Positions 43,449-50,201 of a stretch of 64,000 nucleotides of DNA are shown here, piece after piece. A program made the position numbers and the translations under genes. The DNA is from Bacillota bacterium LX-D (GTDB taxonomy: Bacteria; Bacillota; DUOV01; Zhaonellaceae): positions 1-64,000 of the forward strand of contig JAVLUO010000005.1 of assembly GCA_031628995.1 (NCBI GenBank). Reading direction: 5' to 3'. The stretch's first letter is position 1. Each line of letters begins with the position of its first letter. Below the pieces are notes generated by a model, which worked only from the letters and a program-made list of their open reading frames with translations, did not search any database and was not told where the DNA came from.

Positions 43449-43563
43449 AAACATTATAGCTCATGGATATGGTGAATTATAGATGAAACTCGTTTGGAAC
43501 CTGTCGCAGAAAGAAGTTCCTCTGCTGCTAAAACAGTTAGAGAGCTTGGTTAAAGAAGGTTAA
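43441..43563 (+). pseudogene. hepT: HepT (DUF86) toxin relic
   Basis: Overlapping the pdxT stop, another frame reads DLRNIIAHGYGEL, an in-frame TAG, then MKLVWNLSQKEVPLLLKQLE and a stop at 43561-43563. RNIIAHGYGE is the R-x4-H active-site motif and conserved tail of HepT, the toxin of HepT/MNT systems. The N-terminal two-thirds and the MNT antitoxin are missing. Confidence 0.65.
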
Positions 43564-43582
43564 AAGTTTAGTCTACATAATT

Positions 43583-43618
43583 AACACGATTGAACATAAT
43601 AGTTTAGTCGTGTTTTTT
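43583..43618 (+). terminator. Terminator after pdxST
   Basis: AACACGA (43583-43589) pairs with TCGTGTT (43608-43614) and six T follow. Confidence 0.65.
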
Positions 43619-43700
43619 GTATGCTCTTAAATCTAAGAAAGGTAGGTAAAATCAGGGGTTGAGGTCAGGGAGATATTATCGTTGCTAGCTAATTTGTATA

Positions 43701-43751
43701 TTGACAACCTTGGATTACAGCTGTAATATTTAATTATACTTACAAATGTAA
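43701..43751 (+). promoter_or_regulatory. Promoter and two operators of the blaI/mecR1-like operon
   Basis: TTGACA (43701-43706) and TAATAT (43724-43729) are 17 bases apart. The perfect palindrome ATTACAGCTGTAAT (43714-43727) fills the spacer and overlaps the -10 box; a second, TTACAAATGTAA (43740-43751), lies at the start of the transcript. Both carry the TACA-N2-TGTA core typical of BlaI/MecI operators, so the regulator downstream very probably represses its own operon. Confidence 0.82.
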
Positions 43752-43771
43752 TCCAATAGAGGTGATTTTGT

Positions 43772-44146
43772 ATGAAAACAATTCCTCAAATATCGGAAGC
43801 TGAGTTAGAAGTTATGAAAATACTATGGGAGATTGGTCATGCAACGAGTTCGCAGATCATAGACAGACTGACCAAAATGACGGAATGGAAGCCCAAAACT
43901 ATTCAGACACTTATTACCCGTCTTGTGGTAAAAGGGGCGGTAAAAGCTGAAAAGACAGGAAGCAAAGCGTTTATGTATTTTCCTCTTATTAGTGAAGATG
44001 AGTTCAAGGCTTATGCTAGTAAATCATTTTTGCAAAAATTATTTAACGGCTCTTTAAATCTCATGATTGCAAGCTTTATTAAGGAGCAGAAGATGTCAAG
44101 GGAAGAAATTGAAAGTCTAAAAAAATTGCTGGATGAGGAGGTGTGA
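43772..44146 (+). CDS. BlaI/MecI family repressor
   Basis: 124 residues, winged-helix N-terminus (ISEAELEVMKILWEIGHATSSQIIDRL, KTIQTLITRLVVKGAV) and a C-terminal dimerisation helix. In the known systems the membrane sensor's signal leads to cleavage of the repressor and derepression of beta-lactam resistance genes. Two TACA-N2-TGTA operators precede it. No beta-lactamase or PBP gene follows, so the regulon is probably elsewhere or the pair controls itself. Overlapped by the sensor gene. Confidence 0.93.
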   Translation: MKTIPQISEAELEVMKILWEIGHATSSQIIDRLTKMTEWKPKTIQTLITRLVVKGAVKAEKTGSKAFMYFPLISEDEFKAYASKSFLQKLFNGSLNLMIASFIKEQKMSREEIESLKKLLDEEV

Positions 44147-44148
44147 TT

Positions 44149-45255
44149 ATGACAGAGATTTTTAAAATCGTCTTTATGACCTCTCTCTATGCATCTTTTG
44201 TTGGGCTTATCATTATTTTTTTTAAATGGATATTAAAAGATAGAATAAGTTCAGAATGGCATTATATTATATGGGTTGTTCTTATCCTTAAGCTTATTGT
44301 TCCTTTTGGTCCTGAAAGTGCTGTCAGCTTATTTAATGCTGTCCCAATAGTAGCTCAAAATACAAATTTAACACAAGCTACTGAGCAGTTTCATAAATCA
44401 ACGGCGGTTATGCAACAAGAAAACCCGCATGCTCTAACGGCCTGGAAAGTACAAGATACATCCCTATCTATTATAACAATTGTTGAAAGGTATATGCCGT
44501 ATTTTTGGCTGTTTGGTGCAATTCTGTTATCGATATGGTTGTTATACATAAATTATTCATTGAACAGAAAGATAAAAAAAAGAGGAATTATTGCGTCTGA
44601 ATCAATAAATCTGATTTTTGAAGAATGCAAAAATAGAATGGGAGTTAAAAGAAATATTCAAATTATCAGACAGGATGTCATAGACACCCCAGCACTTTTT
44701 GGTGTTTTTAAACCGAAAATCCTACTCTCACCTGCAATCTTAAACTTAAATGATAAAGATATTTCATATATATTGTTGCACGAACTTGCCCATTACAAAA
44801 GAAAAGATTTGCTTGCAAACTATCTATTGCTTGTGTTGCAGATAATACACTGGTTTAATCCGGTAATATGGTACTGTTTTAAAAGAATCCGTCAGGATAT
44901 GGAAGTTGCTGCTGATCAGAGGGTTTTGGCTGTATTGGAAGGTGGCGAACAAAAGGAATATGGGAAGACGCTTTTGGTTGTGCTCGAAAGTTTTAGCTTA
45001 CCAAGCCTTGCTCCAAGGCTTATCGGAATGATTGATGACAGAAAAAATATGGAGAGGAGGATAAGAATGATACGGATGGCTGAATTTTTTAAAAGCAAGA
45101 GAAGACTGTTTATGGTCACCGGAATACTTTTTGTTGTTATACTATGTGGAGTATTATTAACAAACCCTTTAACAAAACAAGTTTCTTTTGAGATAGGGAA
45201 TTATACTCTAAAAGTTCCCTCTGACTGGAAAGTAAAGTCAGTAAAGCTGAACTGA
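44149..45255 (+). CDS. BlaR1/MecR1-type sensor protease (M56), 5' part of a frameshifted gene
   Basis: 368 residues: about four membrane segments and a zinc metalloprotease domain with HELAHYKRKD (H211, E212, H215). After the last membrane segment (MVTGILFVVILCGVLL) the frame runs only 30 residues and stops. The reading frame after the stop carries on as AELIFHKNNITIGGVQIVGYERD..., so the extracytoplasmic domain is out of frame. The ATG at 44149 follows GGAGGTG and overlaps the repressor gene's end region. Confidence 0.88.
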   Translation: MTEIFKIVFMTSLYASFVGLIIIFFKWILKDRISSEWHYIIWVVLILKLIVPFGPESAVSLFNAVPIVAQNTNLTQATEQFHKSTAVMQQENPHALTAWKVQDTSLSIITIVERYMPYFWLFGAILLSIWLLYINYSLNRKIKKRGIIASESINLIFEECKNRMGVKRNIQIIRQDVIDTPALFGVFKPKILLSPAILNLNDKDISYILLHELAHYKRKDLLANYLLLVLQIIHWFNPVIWYCFKRIRQDMEVAADQRVLAVLEGGEQKEYGKTLLVVLESFSLPSLAPRLIGMIDDRKNMERRIRMIRMAEFFKSKRRLFMVTGILFVVILCGVLLTNPLTKQVSFEIGNYTLKVPSDWKVKSVKLN

Positions 45256-46226
45256 TATTTCACAAAAACAACATTACTATTGGTGGAGTACAAATAGTTG
45301 GTTATGAGCGCGATCAACCGCTTTTCTTGCCCAATCACTCAGAAACAAAGCGGCAAAAAGATATCAAAGGACTAGTCACAAAAGCGGTTTTGGTAAATCT
45401 TGATTTAACGCAGCCAGCGGCATCTGGGGATACCTCTATTAAAAACGAAAATCATTTGTATTTATTATTTGCAAATGAAAAAATTGCTTATGACATCTAT
45501 GCAAACACTAAGTATGTTAATGAGTCGCAGCTTATTAAAATCGCCAAAAGTTTTAGACGCATGAATAATAAAGAAACCAAAGAATATAATGTAGATGTAC
45601 TGTTGAGATTTAAGAATAAATATGGGGGAGACCATGTCAAGGTAATCAATCTTATTGACAACTTGCTATATGCTGATTTGCGCAGGGAAGTTTTACTCCA
45701 AACTAAGAATACACCCTATGGAATCACTGTAAAGTATGACTTTAGTGCAGCTGGTACTGATGTGGGCCAGGCTGAAATCACCTTACGAAATAACGCTGTC
45801 ATAATGTTTGCGCTCATAGACAATGTCGATATTATTAATTTCAATTTAAAAACAGACAAGGAAGAAAAAAAATATCAGTACACAAGGGCACAGATCCAGC
45901 AAAGTTTTGATAAAGACCTAAGGGAGTACGCAAAGGATATAAGGAAATTTGAAACTCTGTTGAACAGTTTTAGCCACTCTCAATCCAGAAATCCGAAATC
46001 AATTGATGAAGCTGTGAGCATTACAATTAAAAATCGAGGGGAAAATAGTTACCTTGACGGAGAAGTAGCAACAGAGGGACATTTAATCCTTGATACTGAG
46101 GAAAAAAACGGAAACATAAAAGTATATACCATTTCAAGTTTTGGTTATTTTGGCTTTGAAAACGGAATTTTTACCAAGATTAGCGGTAGTGGTGCTATTC
46201 CTACGGTTATTACTTTTTCTTGCTGA
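45243..46226 (+). pseudogene. DUF4825-like sensor domain, out of frame with the M56 protein
   Basis: From 45243 this frame continues the preceding protein: AELIFHKNNITIGGVQIVGY, then 300 residues up to 46226, including GITVKYDFSAAGTDVGQAEITL and NNAVIMFALIDNVDIINF, similar to the DUF4825 domain seen behind M56 sensors. No ribosome site fits a separate start; the first possible start is a TTG at 45327. I read it as the C-terminal half of one gene split by a single frameshift near 45243. Confidence 0.65.
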
Positions 46227-46440
46227 CTTGAAACGTTATGGACACGCCACGAGCCCTTCCGATTTTGAGGCGCAAGCGCGTTTTTTCTGGATGATGAATT
46301 TCATCGCCAAATACTGGGGTCACAACAGATCGGCCTTGCTTACTATCTTTGTGTCGCCGCGGAATCATTGGCAAAAAAGTGATTCGTCACTCCAGCTCCA
46401 TGTTGACCAAACATTTGGTGGTTAATAGCCTGTATCTATA
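46211..46440 (+). other. Unrecognised coding-like fragment of higher GC
   Basis: Right behind the sensor gene a frame reads LKRYGHATSPSDFEAQARFF, WMMNFIAKYWGHNRSALLTI and ends at 46425. The base composition rises to about 50% GC from here. No family recognised; it looks like the edge of a foreign DNA block. Confidence 0.35.
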
Positions 46441-46456
46441 CACACATTTTGGAAAG

Positions 46457-46479
46457 GCAGCCTGGCGGGGCTGCTTTTT
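46457..46479 (+). terminator. Terminator before the DUF2935 gene
   Basis: GCAGCC (46457-46462) pairs with GGCTGC (46469-46474) and five T follow. The remaining bases to 46652 show nothing more than the DUF2935 ribosome site. Confidence 0.75.
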
Positions 46480-46652
46480 CATTTTCCCAACCAGACCCAA
46501 ATATGGTTTAACAAATACAGGGTGAATATAAGCTTTCGGGACCTGCCATTAAGATAAATATTTTCGGGACTTTATCAGCAGGCGAATAACCAATAAATAA
46601 ATCAACGCATATGATGATAAAAACAGAGTTCTAGCGGGAGGTGTTATATTTT

Positions 46653-47459
46653 ATGTCAGATGCTTTTGTGACACGGTCGCTTGATGAAATACGATTTTGG
46701 TCACGGATCATGAAAGAACATTCCCTCTTTCTTAAATTGGGTTTTAGATGCGAGGATACTCAGTTGATTAATGAAGCAAATCACTTTTATGCGGTTTTCG
46801 AAGCCATTGAAAACAGATCACACAGATTATCATTTGATACAGATCCCCAGATTATCAGAAGGTTTAATTCGGAAGTTCATAATGCGGTTTCCCATATCTG
46901 GGCTTTCAAAAGAAGGGTATTGGGCTTGATTCTACGTTGCCAACTTCCGGGGGCAAATAATTTTCCATTGTTAGTTGATCATGTTAGCAGAGAAGCAAAT
47001 TACTTCAGAAAACGGTTAGAAGAATTAAATTCTGGAAGGCTTGAGCCATTACCTGATACTATCATTGAGGAGAATGTATTTTTCTTGCGTATCATGGCAG
47101 ACCATGCTAAATTTATCAGCCATTTGCTTGATCCATCTGAACGTCAATTGATTGAACAAGCACGGCGTTTTAGCCACGATTTTGACCAACTGTTATTTCA
47201 AGCAAAAGACTTGAAATCCATGCGTCCCCAGTCTCAAACAACTCCTCTTCTGGATCAATTTTTGGATCAAAACAAGGTGTCGGTAAAATCATTACGCGAC
47301 TTTAAGCAAACAGCACGCGACTTAATTAATTCCTGCCGGATAAAAAGTATTATTCACCCACTATTAGCGGATCATGTGCTTCGCGAAGCTGAAAGGTTCC
47401 TCTTTATCATTGATATGTTAGAACAGCATTTAACCAGCGGTAATGTCCCGATGCAATAA
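46653..47459 (+). CDS. DUF2935 domain protein (two repeats)
   Basis: 268 residues made of two helical DUF2935 repeats: LDEIRFWSRIMKEHSLFLKLG...LPLLVDHVSREANYFRKRLEEL in the first half and IIEENVFFLRIMADHAKFIS...LLADHVLREAERFLFIIDML in the second, with conserved His and Glu residues that could hold a di-metal centre, as in ferritin-like bundles. Function unknown. GGGAGGTG precedes the ATG at 46653. It has a Bacilli-like look and higher GC. Confidence 0.85.
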   Translation: MSDAFVTRSLDEIRFWSRIMKEHSLFLKLGFRCEDTQLINEANHFYAVFEAIENRSHRLSFDTDPQIIRRFNSEVHNAVSHIWAFKRRVLGLILRCQLPGANNFPLLVDHVSREANYFRKRLEELNSGRLEPLPDTIIEENVFFLRIMADHAKFISHLLDPSERQLIEQARRFSHDFDQLLFQAKDLKSMRPQSQTTPLLDQFLDQNKVSVKSLRDFKQTARDLINSCRIKSIIHPLLADHVLREAERFLFIIDMLEQHLTSGNVPMQ

Positions 47460-47463
47460 CTAA

Positions 47464-47518
47464 GTAAGCGTCAAATAAACCCCACTCTTATCCAAGGTGG
47501 GGTTTATTTGACGTTTAC
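47464..47518. repeat. 55-bp hairpin element 1 (IS66-like ends, 22-11-22)
   Basis: A 22-bp left arm (47464-47485, starting GTAAGCGTCAAATA) and a 22-bp right arm (47497-47518) are inverted copies with one G-U mismatch, around an 11-base loop. Flanking AA/TT extend the pairing. The right edge abuts a CorA gene lacking its first two-thirds. The element at 59852-59906 has the same architecture and similar sequence. It might also terminate the DUF2935 transcript. Confidence 0.75.
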
Positions 47519-47749
47519 TTATCGATAAACTCCCATCGCATGAATACGATTATGATGACCCTGGCCACCGTTACATCCATTTTTATACCAACAACATTTA
47601 TTGCAGGGATTTATGGAATGAATTTTGAGTATATGCCGGAGTTTACATGGCGTTACGGCTATTTCATATTGTCGGGAATTATGGCTACCGCTGGTTTCGG
47701 CATATTCTTATGGTTTAAGCGCAGAGGCTGGTTTGACATTTATAAATAA
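47519..47749 (+). pseudogene. corA: CorA-type Mg2+ transporter, C-terminal fragment
   Basis: The frame is open from the hairpin edge: SINSHRMNTIMMTLATVTSI, then FIPTTFIAGIYGMNFEYMPE and WFKRRGWFDIYK. These are the two last membrane segments with the GMN selectivity motif of CorA. The cytoplasmic funnel domain (about 240 residues) is missing, exactly at the hairpin element's edge. An ATG at 47540 is available but the product would not make a channel. Confidence 0.85.
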
Positions 47750-47948
47750 AATTAAAAAATCCGTCATTGAAGTATTCAAGAAAACAATAGTATTCGGTGA
47801 GAAACCATGAAATAACACGATACAATAAGAATACTGTTTTAAAATATCTCTGATTGTTAATTTAGAAGTAAAAAATGATTTTTTACGAAAAAACCGTTGG
47901 TGCAACCATCTGGACTTCGGAGTATAATCATATCAATAATTGAATACA

Positions 47949-48125
47949 TGGCCTAATTCCGAGTCATCGGAAGCGGAGGAACCAATCAATTGGGGTTAAT
48001 CCTGATTTATCAGGAGGGATGAGGACGCACTTCTCTGCCATCCTACCCGTCAGCTAACTTCGTCGGCTAAAGCAGGGAAGGTCCAGAAGACCTACCGACA
48101 TTTCTTTACAGAGGTCTTTTTCTTT
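47949..48125 (+). ncRNA. c-di-AMP (ydaO/yuaA) riboswitch 1 with terminator
   Basis: Conserved blocks of the ydaO aptamer: CGGAGGAACCAATCAATTGG, GGGTTAATC, CATCCTACCCGTCAGCTAAC and TTCGTCGGCTAAAGC. P1 is GGCCT (47950-47954) with AGGTC (48079-48083). AGACCT (48088-48093) pairs with AGGTCT (48112-48117) before a T-rich run, making an expression platform of the terminating kind. A second terminator-like stem, AGACCG/CGGTCT plus nine T, lies at 48209-48278. The next gene is the DUF2294 protein. Confidence 0.93.
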
Positions 48126-48382
48126 TGCCTTTGTATTCGAGTATAGGTAGGTGAGAGTCTGGGTAGACAACATGCAGGGGTATTTCGAGATATACTTGGG
48201 CATGCGGTAGACCGGTGTAGACTTTTTTCTTTGGAACTTCAGTTCTTGAGAGAAAATAAATATCGGTCTTTTTTTTTTACCGCCGCTTCGAAAGCAGATT
48301 GTCAGCGCATACCTGAAGAATTGCATGAATGATAGGCACACCGGAAATGCTCCAGTGGAAAACGAAGAATAAGGGGTAAGTG
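48126..48382 (+). other. Leader between riboswitch 1 and the DUF2294 gene
   Basis: No gene seen. It holds the terminator-like stem at 48209-48278 (AGACCG with CGGTCT followed by nine T) and, at 48371, the ribosome site AAGGGG of the next gene. Confidence 0.5.
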
Positions 48383-48757
48383 ATGATGCCACAATACAGC
48401 AAAAACAAGATGGAAGCAGATATAAGCGAGTCTTATATCAAATTACAAAGAGAGATCCTGGGACGCGGACCGCAGGAGACAAAGACGTACATTATCCGGG
48501 ATATGGTAATCGTAAGGCTCAAAGGCGTCTTGACCCACGAAGAGGAACATCTTGTGAAGACGGAAAAGGGCAGACAGATCGTGAAAGCAATGCGCCGTAT
48601 TCTGCGGCAGCAGTACAGTATGGAAACAGAAGGAATCATCTCGAAAATTACCGGCTGTCAGGTCATTTCCAGCCACAGTGATATCAGTACAAAAATGGGC
48701 GAACAAATAGAAACGTTCATCCTGGATTGTGACCTGGAGAAAAAATTTAAAGAATAA
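48383..48757 (+). CDS. DUF2294 family protein
   Basis: 124 residues with the DUF2294 pattern IIRDMVIVRLKGVLTHEEEHLVKTEKGRQIVKAMRRILR. The family is also labelled Na-translocating-decarboxylase-like in databases, without experimental support known to me. It follows a c-di-AMP riboswitch and precedes the kdp genes, which suggests a role in ion or osmotic homeostasis. AAGGGG at 48371-48376; ATGs at 48383 and 48386 and a GTG at 48380 are all possible starts. Confidence 0.78.
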   Translation: MMPQYSKNKMEADISESYIKLQREILGRGPQETKTYIIRDMVIVRLKGVLTHEEEHLVKTEKGRQIVKAMRRILRQQYSMETEGIISKITGCQVISSHSDISTKMGEQIETFILDCDLEKKFKE

Positions 48758-48775
48758 CCCAATCAATAATCTTTT

Positions 48776-48906
48776 GCAGGAAGACTGAATATCGGGAACT
48801 CATTTTGATGAGGGCCAATTATTACGTAAGCCTGCGGGTTCTTATTGGATTCCGATGCCACTCTGGGTGAAGGCATGGGGAACATATGGGAATCTGCAGG
48901 CTTTTT
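48776..48906 (+). ncRNA. Structured leader RNA with mutually exclusive stems (riboswitch-like)
   Basis: A strong terminator: AGCCTGCGGGTTC (48829-48841) pairs over 13 bp with GAATCTGCAGGCT (48890-48902), followed by TTTTT, around an inner hairpin ATGCC/GGCAT. Upstream, GCAGG (48776-48780) can pair with CCTGC (48831-48835), the same bases used by the terminator, and CTCAT/ATGAG (48800-48813) forms a small hairpin. Alternative pairing of this kind is typical of riboswitches or attenuators. I do not recognise the class. Confidence 0.55.
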
Positions 48907-48950
48907 GTATATACCGGCAATTCCATGACTCACGTTAGGAGGAAGATACC

Positions 48951-49283
48951 ATGACTAAGAATCATCCACCCGTTTACATTTACGGTTCAACGCTTCAGGC
49001 AGAGAGCATGCGAGCGTCATTAAAACAACGAGAAGTGCCGATCTTGGAAATAGATGCAAATTCTGATGAATTTGCTCATTGTAAACAAGCGTTTTTATTC
49101 GTACAAAACTTATCTGAAGCGGAAGAGGCATTACGTCCTGTACGCGATAGACGCATGAAAAAAATTATGCTTGTTACGGATCGAGATTTGTATTCAGTCA
49201 GCAGGAGCTGGACGTCGATCTGGTAATCCTGACTTGCAAAGAGGCAAAGAAGTTTGACTGGTTGTTGATCGAAAAACCATAAT
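48951..49283 (+). pseudogene. Unknown small protein, frameshifted
   Basis: The frame from 48951 reads MTKNHPPVYIYGSTLQAESM... through MKKIMLVTDRDLY and then goes out of frame near 49190 to stop at 49226. The other frame continues FVFSQQELDVDLVILTCKEA then KKFDWLLIEKP and stops near 49283, giving a coherent product of about 110 residues. I do not recognise it. GGAGGAAG precedes the ATG. It lies between a structured leader RNA and the second c-di-AMP riboswitch. The frameshift may be real or a sequencing error. Confidence 0.5.
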
Positions 49284-49442
49284 GGAAGGGTAATAAAAAC
49301 GATAAAATAGAGAGAAAGGGTGAGATTCAGAAAAATAAACCTTTTTTTCGAATGATTTGCTGTCAAAGACATGTGAAATTCGCCAATAACCGATCGTGCA
49401 AGAACAGGTTGACAGGAGTAATATGGGTTTGACAACAGAATA

Positions 49443-49631
49443 CGGCCTAATCTTGGTGCACCAAGAACGGAGGAACCAATCAACTGGGGTTAATTCTACT
49501 TTGGGAGAAGGGATGAGAGTCTCTCTTGCCATCCTACCCGTCAGCTAACTTCGTCGGCTAAAGCGAGGGAGGTCGTAAGACCGCCTAAAACGGGGTGACT
49601 GTACATCCCGGTTTTGAAGAGGTCTTTTTTC
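49443..49631 (+). ncRNA. c-di-AMP (ydaO/yuaA) riboswitch 2 with terminator
   Basis: Same conserved blocks as riboswitch 1: CGGAGGAACCAATCAACTGG, GGGTTAATTC, CATCCTACCCGTCAGCTAAC and TTCGTCGGCTAAAGC. P1 is GGCCT (49444-49448) with AGGTC (49570-49574). AAGACC (49577-49582) pairs with GGTCTT (49621-49626) around an inner hairpin and is followed by TTTTTT: ligand binding would favour P1 and let the terminator form. The next genes are kdpF to kdpC, so this is the likely OFF switch for potassium uptake. Confidence 0.94.
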
Positions 49632-49684
49632 ATTTTCTCAAAACTGAAAATCACTGTGTCTTGAAAACAAGCAGGCAGGAGACC

Positions 49685-49850
49685 GAGCGCAAGGAGAGCC
49701 TATGGCTGGCTGGGCGCTAGGTAGACTGATGCTTGCTTATTCTCCGGCAGTTGAATCGTGGCATTCGGTCAGGTCGTAAAGTGACGATCCCAACCGGGTG
49801 CTTCGCTTGGGAATTAATTCAGCCGGGAGATAAGCGGGCATCAGTCTATT
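49685..49850 (+). ncRNA. Large branched RNA structure before kdp, class unknown
   Basis: TAGACTGATGC (49722-49732) pairs perfectly with GCATCAGTCTA (49838-49848). Nested inside, GCTTATTCTCCGGC (49735-49748) pairs with GCCGGGAGATAAGC (49822-49835) with one offset. An inner region 49750-49820 has further helices, and a preceding hairpin (AGCGC/GCGCT with AGCC/GGCT) is at 49686-49719. Total stem length of about 25 bp spanning 127 bases cannot be chance in this context. No protein frame runs through it. It lies between riboswitch 2 and the first kdp-operon gene. Confidence 0.6.
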
Positions 49851-49973
49851 TATTGCTTTGGAATAATTGATTCAAGTCATGGAAAACTATGGGGGGTGAT
49901 TCTATCGAAACTGCCGCACATTCGCAAGATCTGTAAATTTTTACGATAAACAAATCAGGAATGGGGGATCAAA

Positions 49974-50081
49974 ATGGACTTTGTTTCACTTGGACTGGTA
50001 GCCGTATCTTTCCTGATGTTTTACGGCTTTGTGGTTTTCTGTGACAGAGTAGTTGGTGGGCAGGAGGGTGAAAGACGATGA
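49974..50081 (+). CDS. Small single-pass membrane protein of the kdp operon
   Basis: 35 residues, MDFVSLGLVAVSFLMFYGFV with one membrane helix and a charged tail GGQEGERR. GGGGGATC lies upstream, and its stop overlaps the kdpF start (ATGA). Tiny membrane proteins of this kind precede kdpF in some Bacilli. Function unknown. Confidence 0.65.
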   Translation: MDFVSLGLVAVSFLMFYGFVVFCDRVVGGQEGERR

Positions 50082-50155
50082 TCTTGTTGTTGATATTAAC
50101 GGGAGCCCTCGCATTGTACCTGATTCATGCCCTGATTTATCCAGAAAAATACTGA
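50078..50155 (+). CDS. kdpF: K+-transporting ATPase subunit KdpF
   Basis: 25 residues: MILLLILTGALALYLIHALI then YPEKY, the classic KdpF helix with its LYLIHALIYPE-type end. KdpF stabilises the KdpFABC complex in the membrane. It overlaps the preceding small gene by 4 bases; GGAGGGTG lies upstream. Confidence 0.88.
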   Translation: MILLLILTGALALYLIHALIYPEKY

Positions 50156-50201
50156 TGGAATGGATTGAGGATGCTCGATTCGTGAATTGGAGGGAAACGT
50201 T

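Noticed and set aside
47464-47518. Hairpin as an ordinary Rho-independent terminator only
   Set aside because: It could stop transcription, but there is no T-run behind it, the arms are 22 bp, the twin at 59852 has the same layout in a different context, and both mark truncated genes.
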